Shown here: piece after piece, positions 27,141 to 35,287 of the stretch | How positions within the stretch are numbered: position 1 is the first letter of the stretch | How the letters are laid out: each line of letters begins with the position of its first letter | Assembly: GCA_035308365.1 (NCBI GenBank) | Contig: DATGGU010000024.1 | Location: 1-64,000, forward strand | DNA from: PALSA-505 sp035308365 | GTDB lineage: Bacteria; Actinomycetota; Actinomycetes; Streptosporangiales; Streptosporangiaceae | Reading direction: 5' to 3' | DNA: 64,000 nt | Program-made: the position numbers and the translations under genes | Notes under the pieces: generated by a model | Seen by the model: the letters and a program-made list of their open reading frames with translations, nothing else | Databases searched by the model: none | Told to the model about the DNA's origin: nothing

Positions 27141-27647
27141 GTGCTGCCGTTGACCGTGTGTACCGCCCTGGCCGACCGGGACCGGCTCCGGCTGTTCGGC
27201 ACGATCTGCCGGGAACCGGCCGGGACGCCAGTGGCCAGCCTGCACCTCGATCCCAAGGGCCGCAAGGCGCTGACGAAGCTGCTAGCGGCTGGCCTGGTCG
27301 AACGCGACGGCGACCGGTTCGTGGTCAAGCCCGAGACGTTCCGGCGGGCCGTCGTGGACTATCACGGCGAGGCCAGCGCCAGCCTCGGCGTCATCGGCGC
27401 AAGCGACCGGGTCGCCGCGCTGTTCAGCCGGGGCAAGCTGGTCTCGATCCCCAGGCCAGGCGCGCTGCGCACCGAACTGCTCCGGTTCCTGGCCGATCGT
27501 TTCGCCCGGGACCGCGCCTACTCCGAAGCCGAAGTCCGCGACCTGCTCCAGCTCGTCCACCCCGACCACGCCACGCTGCGCCGCTTCATGGTCGACGAAG
27601 GCATCCTGCACCGGGACAACTTCGGCACCTACTGGCGCCCCGACTGA
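27141..27647 (+). CDS. DUF2087 protein with N-terminal winged-helix
   Basis: A 168-residue protein. Residues 1-75 look like an ArsR-like helix-turn-helix (LADRDRLRLFGTICREP, GRKALTKLLAAGLVERDGDR). Residues 95-168 are a DUF2087 domain (LRFLADRFARDRAYSEAEVRDLL, DHATLRRFMVDEGILHRDNFGTYWR). DUF2087 is often fused to HTH domains and is thought to be regulatory. The GTG start is weakly preceded by GAGG. The double palindrome 16-60 bp upstream is the natural candidate for its binding site. Confidence 0.85.
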   Translation: MLPLTVCTALADRDRLRLFGTICREPAGTPVASLHLDPKGRKALTKLLAAGLVERDGDRFVVKPETFRRAVVDYHGEASASLGVIGASDRVAALFSRGKLVSIPRPGALRTELLRFLADRFARDRAYSEAEVRDLLQLVHPDHATLRRFMVDEGILHRDNFGTYWRPD

Positions 27648-27701
27648 CCCACCCGCGGGGTGGCATGTTGACCTTGACGGCGGTTCGGGTGAAACGATCA
27701 G

Positions 27702-30170
27702 GTGGTGACGTCGCCCGAGCCTAGCGCCGCGCCGGACGAGCCGGCCGGGCCAGACGAGCCGGCCCGGCCAGAGCCGGTTGCGCCGGCCGCTTCGCTGCGC
27801 CCGCAGCCGCTCGCGGTGTCCGATCACCTGGAGACCAGGATCCGCAAGCCGGTCGACCTGCTGCGCTGCCTGGTCTGCTGCATCGAGATCGTGTTGCTGG
27901 CGGCCGCCGGTGTGCTGGCCGCGGCAACGGCGGCCGGAGTGGAGACCGACATCGTCGGGGCCAGCAGGCGGCTGCCCTACACGGCCTTCACCGCCGCCCG
28001 CTCGCTGACCCTGTTCGCGTTGCTCATCCTGCCGGTGGCGCTGGCCATCCAGGAACTGGTCAAGCGCCAGGGCAGGCGGCTGTGGGAGGCGACAGGGACC
28101 GGCCTGCTCGCCGCCGCTGCCGTCGGGGTGGTCAACGCGGTGCTGCGCGGCCTGGGCTCCGAGCAGCTCTACCACGCGATTACGATGACGCACGCCGCGG
28201 CCAGCCGCCACACCTCACCGCTGGACGGTTATCTGGCCGGCCTGATCGCCTACGCCACCATGATCGGGTTCACCGGGCGGCCACGCTGGCGGACCACGAT
28301 CTGGGTGATCGTCGTGGCCTACGCGCTGGTGAACCTGGCGGCGCTGCAGACGACCGTGCTGTCACTGCTGATCACGCTGCTGGCCGGGCGCGCGATCGGG
28401 CTCGCCGTGCGGTACGTGGCCGGCTCGCTGTCGCTGCGGCCCAGCGCCGAGCAGATCGCCGCGGCGCTGAGCACCGTGGGGTGCCGCCTGGCCGAGATGC
28501 GGCGCGGAGTCCCGGCCGGGGCCGAGTCCCGCTACTACGCGGCCACCACGCGCGACGGCGCCCGGCTCGACATCTACGTGTACGACCAGGACCAGCAGGC
28601 GGCGGGCGCGATCTACCGGCTGTACCGCACGATCCGGCTGCAGGTCCAGGTCGCCCATCGCGCGCCACTGTCGGTCGACCGGCTGGTCGAGCGCCGGGCG
28701 CTGCTGTCCTACGCGGCGGAGAACATCGACGCGCCCACGCCCCGGCTGAGCGCCCTGGTCCGGGCCGGGCCCGAGGCGGTCGCCCTGGCGCACGAGCACC
28801 ACGACGGCATCACGCTGGCCGAACTCGGCCGCGATCCGGCCGACGCCGAGCTGCGCAGCATCTGGGACGCGGTCCGCGAGCTGCACTCCGGCCGGGTCAC
28901 CCACGGGGCGCTCACCGCCGACCGCATCCTGCTCACCACGGACGGCGGCGTCATGCTGCTCGACATGAGCGGCGGGGAGGTCGCCGCGACCGACCTGGAG
29001 GTCCAGCTCGACCTGGTCCAGTTCATCACCGAACTGGCCGTCTATGCGGGGCCGGGCAGGACCGCGGAACTGGTGGTCGGCCAGCTCGGCAGCCGTGAGG
29101 TCGCCGCCCTGGTGCCGCTGCTGCAGACGGTCGTGCTCGCCCCGTCCACCAAGGCCGCGCTGAGCCGCAGCAAGGAGATCCTGCCCACGCTGCGCCGGGA
29201 GCTGCTCGCCTCCGTCCCCGGCGGCGAGGTCGCGGCGGTACGGCTGGAACGCATCCGGCTGCGCACCCTGGTCACGCTGGTCGCCACCGTGGTCGCGGCC
29301 TACCTGCTGGCCGGTGAGCTGGGCCGGTCCAGCCTGGCCAGCGCGCTGCGCTCGGCGAACTGGTGGTGGGGCCTGGCCGGGATCGCCCTGTCCGGGCTGA
29401 CCTACGCCGGCGCGGCGCTGTCACTGATGGGATTCGTCACCGAGCGGCTGGGCTTCCTGCGGACGCTGCTCGCCCAGGTCGCCAGCTCGTTCGTCACGCT
29501 GGTGACGCCCGCCGCGGTGGGCGGCGCGGCGCTCAACGTCCGCTACCTGCAGCGCCGGAAGGTACCCGCGGCAGTCGCGGCGGCCAGCGTGGGCGTCGCC
29601 CAGGTGGCGGCCTTCATCGTGCACATCCTGCTGCTGGTCGTGTTCGTCGCGGTGACCGGAGCCTCCCGCAGTCGCGCGTTCAAGCCCCCAACCTGGGCGT
29701 ACTTCCTGCTCGCCGGCATCGCGGCGCTGGCACTGGTCGTGCTTGCCTTCCCGGCGGGCCGGCGGCTGCTGCGCGCCCGGGTCGCCCCGGCGCTCGGCGA
29801 GGTCGTGCCACACCTGCTGCAACTGGCCCAGCAGCCGCGCAAGCTGGCCCAGGGCATCGGCGGCGCGCTGCTGCTGAGCGCGGCCTACATCCTCTGCCTG
29901 TACGTGTGCGTTCGCGCGCTCGGCGGGGTCAGGCCCGTCCCGAGCGTGGCCGTGGTCTACCTGACCGGCAGCGCGCTCGGCTCGATCGTGCCCACGCCCG
30001 GCGGGCTCGGCGCCGTGGAGACGGTGCTGTCCGCCGGGCTGGTGGCCACCGGCCTGCCGGCCGCGGTGGCGGTCAGTTCGGTGCTGCTGTTCCGGCTGCT
30101 GACGTTCTGGCTGCCGGTGCCGGTGGGCTGGGTCGCGCTGCGCTATCTGGAACGCGAAGACGCGTTGTAG
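27702..30170 (+). CDS. Membrane / pseudokinase / flippase-like (LPG_synthase_TM) fusion protein
   Basis: An 822-residue protein in three parts. Residues 45-235 hold about six hydrophobic helices. Residues 250-520 are a soluble domain with a degenerate protein-kinase or aminoglycoside-kinase pattern: HGALTADRILLTTDGG in place of the catalytic loop, and LLDMSGG in place of DFG. Residues 530-815 are a lysylphosphatidylglycerol-synthase-type transmembrane (flippase-like) domain with VTPAAVGGAALNVRYLQRR and PTPGGLGAVETVLSAGL, signatures of that family. It starts at GTG 27702 (or 27705). The fusion suggests lipid or lipid-linked sugar flipping coupled to a sensing pseudokinase; the substrate is unknown. 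Confidence 0.85.
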   Translation: MVTSPEPSAAPDEPAGPDEPARPEPVAPAASLRPQPLAVSDHLETRIRKPVDLLRCLVCCIEIVLLAAAGVLAAATAAGVETDIVGASRRLPYTAFTAARSLTLFALLILPVALAIQELVKRQGRRLWEATGTGLLAAAAVGVVNAVLRGLGSEQLYHAITMTHAAASRHTSPLDGYLAGLIAYATMIGFTGRPRWRTTIWVIVVAYALVNLAALQTTVLSLLITLLAGRAIGLAVRYVAGSLSLRPSAEQIAAALSTVGCRLAEMRRGVPAGAESRYYAATTRDGARLDIYVYDQDQQAAGAIYRLYRTIRLQVQVAHRAPLSVDRLVERRALLSYAAENIDAPTPRLSALVRAGPEAVALAHEHHDGITLAELGRDPADAELRSIWDAVRELHSGRVTHGALTADRILLTTDGGVMLLDMSGGEVAATDLEVQLDLVQFITELAVYAGPGRTAELVVGQLGSREVAALVPLLQTVVLAPSTKAALSRSKEILPTLRRELLASVPGGEVAAVRLERIRLRTLVTLVATVVAAYLLAGELGRSSLASALRSANWWWGLAGIALSGLTYAGAALSLMGFVTERLGFLRTLLAQVASSFVTLVTPAAVGGAALNVRYLQRRKVPAAVAAASVGVAQVAAFIVHILLLVVFVAVTGASRSRAFKPPTWAYFLLAGIAALALVVLAFPAGRRLLRARVAPALGEVVPHLLQLAQQPRKLAQGIGGALLLSAAYILCLYVCVRALGGVRPVPSVAVVYLTGSALGSIVPTPGGLGAVETVLSAGLVATGLPAAVAVSSVLLFRLLTFWLPVPVGWVALRYLEREDAL

Positions 30171-30260
30171 CCGAACCCCCGCGGAGTGAACTCGCGGCCA
30201 TCATCTTGGCCGGGCATGTATCTTGGCCGAGCTCTGACCCTCTGTGTGGTGAGGCATGAA

Positions 30261-30305
30261 ATGTGCCAGCACATGTACGCGGACACCCGGTACAACGAGA
30301 ACTGA
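30261..30305 (+). CDS. Candidate 14-residue peptide or leader ORF
   Basis: ATG at 30261 with GGTGAGG six bases upstream; the sequence reads MCQHMYADTRYNEN and stops at 30305, three bases before a 14-bp stem-loop. An in-frame GTG at 30249 would give 18 residues. The strong ribosome binding site and the tight link to the stem-loop argue for translation, but the size makes this speculative. No downstream same-strand gene follows for over 2 kb, so it may be a stand-alone peptide rather than an attenuator. Confidence 0.35.
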   Translation: MCQHMYADTRYNEN

Positions 30306-30307
30306 TC

Positions 30308-30343
30308 TCACGGCGCCCGGCAGCCCTCCGCCGGGCGCCGTGA
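30308..30343 (+). terminator. Stem-loop 1 (14-bp perfect arms)
   Basis: TCACGGCGCCCGGC / GCCGGGCGCCGTGA around an 8-base loop, directly after the candidate peptide ORF. It is very stable, consistent with a terminator or a structured RNA. Confidence 0.75.
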
Positions 30344-30349
30344 CCAGCG

Positions 30350-30382
30350 CAGGCGGCCACCAAATTCTCCGGTGGCCGCCTG
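30350..30382 (+). terminator. Stem-loop 2 (12-bp perfect arms)
   Basis: CAGGCGGCCACC / GGTGGCCGCCTG around a 9-base A/T-rich loop, six bases after stem-loop 1. Two consecutive perfect hairpins are more than a simple terminator needs. Confidence 0.75.
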
Positions 30383-30563
30383 TTCCAGGGTTGGCCGGCC
30401 CAGCACGGCTCCCTAGTAACTTTCTCCGTGTCCGCGAGATATGGGTTACCCACTGGCCGAATAAGCTCACGTTCGGTAGCTACTGGGTTCGGTGCGCGGG
30501 GGGCTGGCCCCTCCGTAAAAGAGACAATGGGTTTGCTGTGGCGCCGGGACGGTGGCGGGCAGG
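30383..30563. other. Intergenic, no gene seen
   Basis: The stretch between stem-loop 2 and the end of the glucanase gene has no supported frame. It contains CCGAA...TTCGG near 30459-30478 and a G-rich tract at 30497-30503, but nothing assignable. Confidence 0.4.
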
Positions 30564-31808
30564 TCAATGGACGGGCCCGACCGTGACCTGGAGTTTGGTG
30601 GGGGCCGGGCTGACGAGCGGGCCGGACTGGTTGACGCCGCCATCGGGGGTGACATCGTCGAAGGGGAACGCGTAGCCCAGGTGGCCGCGCGTGGTGGCGT
30701 GCACGATGCGCGCATAGTGGTTGGTGACCGCGTTGGTGTAATAATCGGCCGGGTTTTCGCCGTCGGGCTGGTTGGAGTCGGTCAGCAGCGTGCTGCGGTT
30801 GAACGCGGCGGCCAGGCGGGGAACGACGGCGAGCATCTCGGGGCTCATCCCGTTCGGGTTGAACGGGCCGCCGTCGCAGTCGAAGATATCGGCGGTGGTG
30901 GGCTGGGCGAAGGAGCCCACGCCGGGGAAGGTGAGCAGGCCACCGGTGACCTGCCCGGTGACCGTCCCCCAGGATGCCTGGGTGTCGACGGTGAGGGTGG
31001 CGGACTCGTATTTCTGCCAGACCTGGTCAACGTAGCCCTGGTAGTAGCCCTGCAAGAACGACGGGTTGAGCACGATGCCGTTGCTCGGGCTGAGCGCGCG
31101 AAGGTTCTGGCCGTTGCTGGTCACGATCAGGCCGGTCCAGGGGTTGCCGTCGGCGGCGGCCTGCGCGGTCAGCTTGGAGCAGACGGTGTCCAGGCCACCG
31201 GCGGGCAGCCCGGGCACCTTCTGCTGCGTCCCGCCGGCACTGGTCAGGGTCATCCCGATCGGGATGCAGACGAAGTCGACGTAGCTGATGTCGGCGAACA
31301 TCTCGCTACCGTTGTAGGTAAACTCGCAGAAGTCCCACTGCAGGTTGATGTTCGGGTCGGATGGATTGGTGACCGAGGGCTCGACCAGTGCCGGGCCGGG
31401 GTTGAGGTAGAACGTGAGCGGGCTGCCGATGGAGAACCACAGCCGGGCCCCGGCCATGTATGGAATGGTGATCGTCTTGGCCGTTCCGCCAGACTTGTTC
31501 AGTGGGATGGCGCAATTCTTGGCCAGCGGGGTGAGACTGGACGGCGGCGAGACCGGATAATAGGGCGTCTTTCCGTCGGCCTGAATCAGCATCAGCGCAT
31601 TACCGTTATTTATGGACAGGCCGGTGACGAACGCGTAAACGGTGTCCGAGCCGGTGTTGTTCTTGACCTTGACCGGGAGCGTGGCCGGGGTCTGTGCGGG
31701 GGTTCGCGGCTTCGTCGCGGCGGCGGCACGGCGGCCGGCCAGGCCGGTCAGGAGCGGTGCTGACAACGTTGCCATCGAGGCGGCGAGCAGGGTCCTGCGC
31801 GAAATCAT
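30564..31808 (-). CDS. Secreted GH64 endo-beta-1,3-glucanase, Tat substrate
   Basis: A 414-residue glycoside hydrolase family 64 protein (laminaripentaose-producing beta-1,3-glucanase type). The N-terminus MISRRTLLAASMATLSAPLL is a twin-arginine signal with an Ala-rich cleavage region near residue 30. The mature part has VKVKNNTGSDTVYAFVTGL, YMAGARLWFSIG, PNINLQWDFCEFTYNG with the likely acidic catalytic residues, and DIFDCDGG. It would degrade fungal or plant beta-glucan outside the cell. GGAGG lies upstream of the ATG at 31808; the frame extends upstream without a signal. No carbohydrate-binding module is seen. Confidence 0.9.
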   Translation of the reverse strand: MISRRTLLAASMATLSAPLLTGLAGRRAAAATKPRTPAQTPATLPVKVKNNTGSDTVYAFVTGLSINNGNALMLIQADGKTPYYPVSPPSSLTPLAKNCAIPLNKSGGTAKTITIPYMAGARLWFSIGSPLTFYLNPGPALVEPSVTNPSDPNINLQWDFCEFTYNGSEMFADISYVDFVCIPIGMTLTSAGGTQQKVPGLPAGGLDTVCSKLTAQAAADGNPWTGLIVTSNGQNLRALSPSNGIVLNPSFLQGYYQGYVDQVWQKYESATLTVDTQASWGTVTGQVTGGLLTFPGVGSFAQPTTADIFDCDGGPFNPNGMSPEMLAVVPRLAAAFNRSTLLTDSNQPDGENPADYYTNAVTNHYARIVHATTRGHLGYAFPFDDVTPDGGVNQSGPLVSPAPTKLQVTVGPVH

Positions 31809-31975
31809 GGGTACCTCCACCCGGGCGGGGTTGGCGGCTGGACGCCGCAACGGGTGTAACGGTGAAAGTGCAACTAGTTACGCTGGCCCGATTGGTGGAT
31901 GGCGTCAAGCCCGGGGCGCCGACTCGCAGGTTCGCCCGGGTGCGGGGTAACCCCGGGCGAAGGTAGCCTGGCTGG

Positions 31976-32524
31976 TCAGATGCGGGGGCCGGTGCCAGGC
32001 TGAATAGCCTCGACGGAGAGGTAGACCGGTTTGGCGGTCGTGCAGCTCTCGAAATCCCAGAAGCCGGTGGCCGACGAGGTCTGATCGGGCGGATACACCT
32101 TGATCATCGATGCGGGCGCCTGCTTGCATTGCGGCGAAACCGCCACGACCTCATACTGCAGAATGCTGTGCGCGGTCGCGCCCGGGGCAAGATTGACGAT
32201 GGCGGGTTTCACCTGGTGGTTCCAGCTCGCCGAGCTGCCAAGCTGCCGGCCACTGCTGTTGGTGGTGGACACTCCGGGGAATCCGTACATATAACAGGTC
32301 TGGCTGCTGATGTTGGTGAATTCCAGCGGATAGTAAATACTCCCCGCGGTGCCGTTCCCCTCGTCGGCAGCGACCCAGACGCCAAGTTCAGAGGCGGTGC
32401 ACTTCGGGATCGTTCGCTGGGCGGCATGGCCCGAGGTAGCCGCCGAGGCTGCTGTCGTTGTGATCGCCAAGGCTGCGGCCAGCCCCGCGATTAATGGCCA
32501 GGTTCTCCGTCCGGATAGCTTCAT
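31976..32524 (-). CDS. Secreted DUF4232 protein
   Basis: A 182-residue exported protein. A Sec signal peptide (residues 1-29, WPLIAGLAAALAITTTAASA) precedes a DUF4232 beta-sandwich starting at CTASELGVWV, with FTNISSQTCYMYGFPGVSTT and a late LYQYEVVAV-like strand (ILQYEVVAV). Three or four cysteines probably form disulfides. DUF4232 proteins are common in the actinobacterial envelope and often occur as lipoproteins; this one has no lipobox. GGGGGAAGAG precedes the ATG. The function is unknown. It is not closely coupled to the GH64 gene (167 bp gap). Confidence 0.85.
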   Translation of the reverse strand: MKLSGRRTWPLIAGLAAALAITTTAASAATSGHAAQRTIPKCTASELGVWVAADEGNGTAGSIYYPLEFTNISSQTCYMYGFPGVSTTNSSGRQLGSSASWNHQVKPAIVNLAPGATAHSILQYEVVAVSPQCKQAPASMIKVYPPDQTSSATGFWDFESCTTAKPVYLSVEAIQPGTGPRI

Positions 32525-32655
32525 CTGACTCTTCCCCCTGTCAGACACTGGTTCCGCCGTTTGCGGAGCCTGTGCACCTTGAGACCGTTGCCGGGGCGCC
32601 CAGGTTGTACTTGGCTGCCTGATTGAGACTTTTGCCAGCGGTGTCACACTGAAGG

Positions 32656-33087
32656 ATGCCGTCACGGTCTGTGTGGGGTCTGACCCCCCGGGAGAGCATC
32701 GAGTTCGCCTGCGCTCGTCGCGGCGAGGCCGATGTGGTGGCCAGGTGCATTGACCTGCTGGCCGGACGGGAGGCAGACGACGAGCTGGTGTTCGCGATAG
32801 GGGGTCCGGCGGCCCGGTCGATCCTGGATGGCGGGCAGCAATACTGGCTGCGGGTCTGGGCGATGCGGGCCTTGCTGTATGCCTGGGACGATTCGGCGCG
32901 ACCCTGGGTGTGCGGCGGCCTGGGTGACGAGTCATGGCGGGTCAGGGAGATGGCGGCGAAGGTGGCCGCCCGGCGCCTGGTCGGGGAGGCGCTCGGCGAG
33001 CTGGCGGAGCTGGCCGACGACCCGGTGGCGCGCGTCCGGGCGGCTGCGGCCCGCGCCGTGGTTGTCCTCACTGATGCCCGGGCATGA
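32656..33087 (+). CDS. HEAT-repeat-like protein
   Basis: A 143-residue alpha-helical protein. The C-terminal half shows two HEAT-like units (LRVWAMRALLYAWDDSARPW and ESWRVREMAAKVAARRLVGE, then ARVRAAAARAVVVL). The N-terminal part (LTPRESIEFACARRGEADVV) resembles actinobacterial hypothetical proteins of similar size. It is a probable protein-protein interaction module of unknown role. The ATG has GAAGG close by. It is monocistronic, before tRNA-Arg on the other strand. Confidence 0.75.
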   Translation: MPSRSVWGLTPRESIEFACARRGEADVVARCIDLLAGREADDELVFAIGGPAARSILDGGQQYWLRVWAMRALLYAWDDSARPWVCGGLGDESWRVREMAAKVAARRLVGEALGELAELADDPVARVRAAAARAVVVLTDARA

Positions 33088-33327
33088 GCGTGTTATCCCA
33101 GATGTACGGCTTCTAGGCTGGGCCGTCAGCCATGCGGGTGCCATCGGGTGTCGCGGCACTGACGGCGGGCCAGCGACAGCAGCCGGTGACGGTCTCCACG
33201 CCGTTGGACTCGGTTGTGCTGAGGCTGCCGTTGGAGGGGTTGTACCCGCCTGCTGGCCGGCCAGTTGATGGTGAAAGTGCCGCTCTCACGCCTCGTGGGA
33301 AGCGGCCTGAACTGCGGAAGTGCGCGG

Positions 33328-33400
33328 CGCGCTCGGAGGGATTCGAACCCCCAACCTTCTGATCCGTAGTCAGATGCTCTATCCGTTGAGCTACGAGCGC
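33328..33400 (-). tRNA. tRNA-Arg(ACG)
   Basis: On the minus strand the 7-bp acceptor stem GCGCTCG/CGAGCGC closes a cloverleaf with D-arm GCTCAACGGATAGAGC, anticodon stem-loop TCTGA-CTACGGA-TCAGA (anticodon ACG, reading CGN as inosine), and T-arm GGGGGTTCGAATCCCTC. No CCA is encoded at the 3' end, so the CCA-adding enzyme at 53.6 kb would be required. Confidence 0.96.
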
Positions 33401-33632
33401 TTGTCTTCACTTGTCTGACCTGCGGTTTTGGTTGCTCAGGTCGCGAACTTCATAAGCATAGCGGTGTCAGAGCCGGTGATTGGCCATCAGAGGCGCTGAC
33501 CGCATACAAGGGTAGGGCACGACGGACGCGGTTCGCACCGGATGGCTTGAGGCGGTAGATCCATCCTGCTCAGATCTGTCAGCGATAGGGCAGAGCGCCG
33601 AACATCCTGGTTTGCCCTCCCCCAGCATGGAA

Positions 33633-33656
33633 CGTACAATTTCTTGTACGTGTACT
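33633..33656 (+). promoter_or_regulatory. YefM-type operator with three GTAC cores
   Basis: CGTACA, TTGTACG and TGTACT lie within 24 bp, ending just before the ribosome binding site of yefM. YefM proteins are known to recognise TGTACA-like palindromes, so this is the expected autoregulatory site. Confidence 0.75.
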
Positions 33657-33667
33657 GGAGGTGGTTC

Positions 33668-33919
33668 GTGAAGACCATGACCTATTCGGAGTCGCGCGCG
33701 AGGTATGCAGAGACACTCAACGCGGTCGTTGATGATCGCGAAGAGGTAGTGATCACCCGGGCGGGTCATGATCCGGTCGTCATTGTCGCACTCGACGACT
33801 ATGAGTCTCTCAAGGAGACTGCATATCTGCTCAGGAGCCCGGAGAATGCCCGCAGGCTGTTGGCTTCGATCGACCGGCTGGAACACGGCGGTGGGACCGA
33901 ACGGGCTCTGACCGAGTGA
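33668..33919 (+). CDS. yefM: Antitoxin YefM
   Basis: An 83-residue Phd/YefM antitoxin that neutralises YoeB and represses the operon. The N-terminal DNA-binding part begins MKTMTYSESRARYAETLN. The C-terminal toxin-binding part carries the hallmark KETAYLLRSPENARRLLASI. The length equals that of E. coli YefM. The GTG at 33668 has GGAGG six bases upstream; an ATG three codons later is too far from it. The stop overlaps the yoeB start (GTGA), which couples translation of the pair. Confidence 0.95.
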   Translation: MKTMTYSESRARYAETLNAVVDDREEVVITRAGHDPVVIVALDDYESLKETAYLLRSPENARRLLASIDRLEHGGGTERALTE

Positions 33920-34176
33920 AGCTGGTCTGGGACGAGAGTGCCTGGGAGGACTACGTCTGGTGGCAGTCCCAGGATCGTAAGGTTCTTCGGCGGATCAACA
34001 TCCTGATCAAGGATGTGGAGCGCAACGGGAACGATGGCATAGGCAAGCCCGAACCGCTCAAACATGGGTTTCACGGCTATTGGTCGCGACGGATCACCGA
34101 CGAGCACCGGTTGATCTACAAAATTGTCGACGATGAGATCCGCATCGCCGCGTGCCGCTACCACTATGGGAGCTGA
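33916..34176 (+). CDS. yoeB: Toxin YoeB (ribosome-dependent mRNA endonuclease)
   Basis: An 86-residue RelE-superfamily toxin that cleaves mRNA in the ribosomal A site. The catalytic residues known from E. coli YoeB are present at matching positions: Glu46 in GKPEPLKH, Arg65 in TDEHRL, and His83 in ACRYHY at the C-terminus. All three are intact, so the toxin is probably active. It starts with a GTG overlapping the antitoxin stop. The 3' end overlaps the convergent CMD-family gene by 13 bp. Confidence 0.95.
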   Translation: MKLVWDESAWEDYVWWQSQDRKVLRRINILIKDVERNGNDGIGKPEPLKHGFHGYWSRRITDEHRLIYKIVDDEIRIAACRYHYGS

Positions 34177-34754
34177 GTGGCGGGCCAGGTTGGGGTGGCC
34201 TCTGGCGGGAGGGGCACCTCGAAGGCGTTCAGCAGGAACGAGATCAGGGTGTAGTAGCCGCAGAGGGTGACCAGCTCGACGGTGCCGGTGTCGCCGAGGA
34301 TGGCGTGAACCGAGTTGTACAGGTCATCGCTCAGGCGGCTGGTCTCGGTGAGCTGGCGCGCGGCCAGATAGATGGTTCGCTCCTCGCCGTCTTCGAAGGG
34401 TGGGTCTTCGCCACGGGCGATGGCGTCGATCACCGCGTCGGTGACGCCGTGCCTGCGGGCCATGCGGGCGTGAGCCCACCATTCGAACTCAGCTTTCCAG
34501 TGGGCGCCGACGGTGATGATGGCGACTTCAAGGAGCCTGCGTTCGATCGAGGTGCCGTAGCGCAGCGTCTTGCCGAGCGCGGTCAGGTGCTGGCCGACGG
34601 CTGGGGCGTGGACGAAGGCGTTGAAGGGGCCGATCAGGCCGCCTTGCTCGTTCACGAGGTTGGTGCCCCGGGAGTCTACGAGGCTGTCCCACACCTCCTG
34701 GCGCTGAGGGTCGATGTTGTCACGGCGCAGATAAGGAAGACGGCTCACGGGCAC
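34164..34754 (-). CDS. Carboxymuconolactone decarboxylase-family protein
   Basis: A 196-residue all-helical protein of the CMD/AhpD-like family, with the core ERRLLEVAIITVGAHWKAEFE and WWAHARMARRHGV. The CxxC of AhpD peroxidases is absent (E-x-x-W-W replaces it), as in decarboxylase-like or hydrolase-like members. The C-terminal helix ELVTLCGYYTLISFLLNAF is typical. Start: GTG at 34754 or 34748; no Shine-Dalgarno sequence is visible, so the transcript may be leaderless. The substrate is unknown. Confidence 0.82.
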   Translation of the reverse strand: MPVSRLPYLRRDNIDPQRQEVWDSLVDSRGTNLVNEQGGLIGPFNAFVHAPAVGQHLTALGKTLRYGTSIERRLLEVAIITVGAHWKAEFEWWAHARMARRHGVTDAVIDAIARGEDPPFEDGEERTIYLAARQLTETSRLSDDLYNSVHAILGDTGTVELVTLCGYYTLISFLLNAFEVPLPPEATPTWPATQLP

Positions 34755-34947
34755 GACAATAGTGTCACAGCGGGCGGCACCCTTCAGGCCGAGGTCAGGG
34801 CCTTGGGGCGGGGCCGGGCCGGGATGGGGAAGATCTTTGAAAGTTTTCTGGCGCGGGTGTCGATCTGGGGCCGGAGCGTTCGACGCAGGGGTGAAGGAAC
34901 AAGAGAGCAGCACCGAACCCCGGTCATGAAACGGAAGGAACAAGGAA

Positions 34948-35283
34948 ATGCGTTTTCTCGGATACCAGATCGGTGACCCATCGGTTCCAGTGCCGCCGCC
35001 GAGCGAGGAACTCTACGACGAGATGGGCAAGTTCATCGAAGAGGCGACCAAGGCAGGCGTGCTGGTGGCCACCGGCGGGCTCGGGCCGGCCGATGAGGGC
35101 ACCAAGGTCTCCCTGCGCGACGGGAAGTTCACCGTGCTCGACGGGCCGTTCACCGAGGCCAAGGAGCTGATCGGTGGCTGGGCGCTGATGGAGGTCCGCG
35201 ACAAGAACGAGGCGATCGAGTGGACCAAGCGGTTCCTCAGCATCCTCGGCGAGGGTGAGAGCACGATCCGGCAGGTCTACTGA
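34948..35283 (+). CDS. YCII-related DGPF-domain protein
   Basis: A 111-residue dimeric alpha/beta barrel protein of the YCII/DGPF family, with FTVLDGPFTEAKELIGGWAL at about residues 60-79. In actinobacteria such genes accompany ECF sigma factors of the ECF42 group, as here, and are thought to act in the same stress-response circuit. AAGGAACAAGGAA precedes the ATG. It is followed by three stem-loops, then by the sigma factor on the same strand. Confidence 0.92.
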   Translation: MRFLGYQIGDPSVPVPPPSEELYDEMGKFIEEATKAGVLVATGGLGPADEGTKVSLRDGKFTVLDGPFTEAKELIGGWALMEVRDKNEAIEWTKRFLSILGEGESTIRQVY

Positions 35284-35287
35284 CCAT

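Noticed and set aside
30256..30675. 139-residue frame starting MKCASTC
   Set aside because: Passes through two perfect hairpins and into the end of the GH64 gene; no family-like sequence.
33132..33362. 76-residue plus-strand frame ending SEGFEPPTF
   Set aside because: Its end is the antisense of tRNA-Arg, a well-known false protein; no ribosome binding site.
34755..34943. N-terminal extension of the CMD-family protein
   Set aside because: Low-complexity sequence before the family-like start SRLPYLRRDN; no ribosome binding site.
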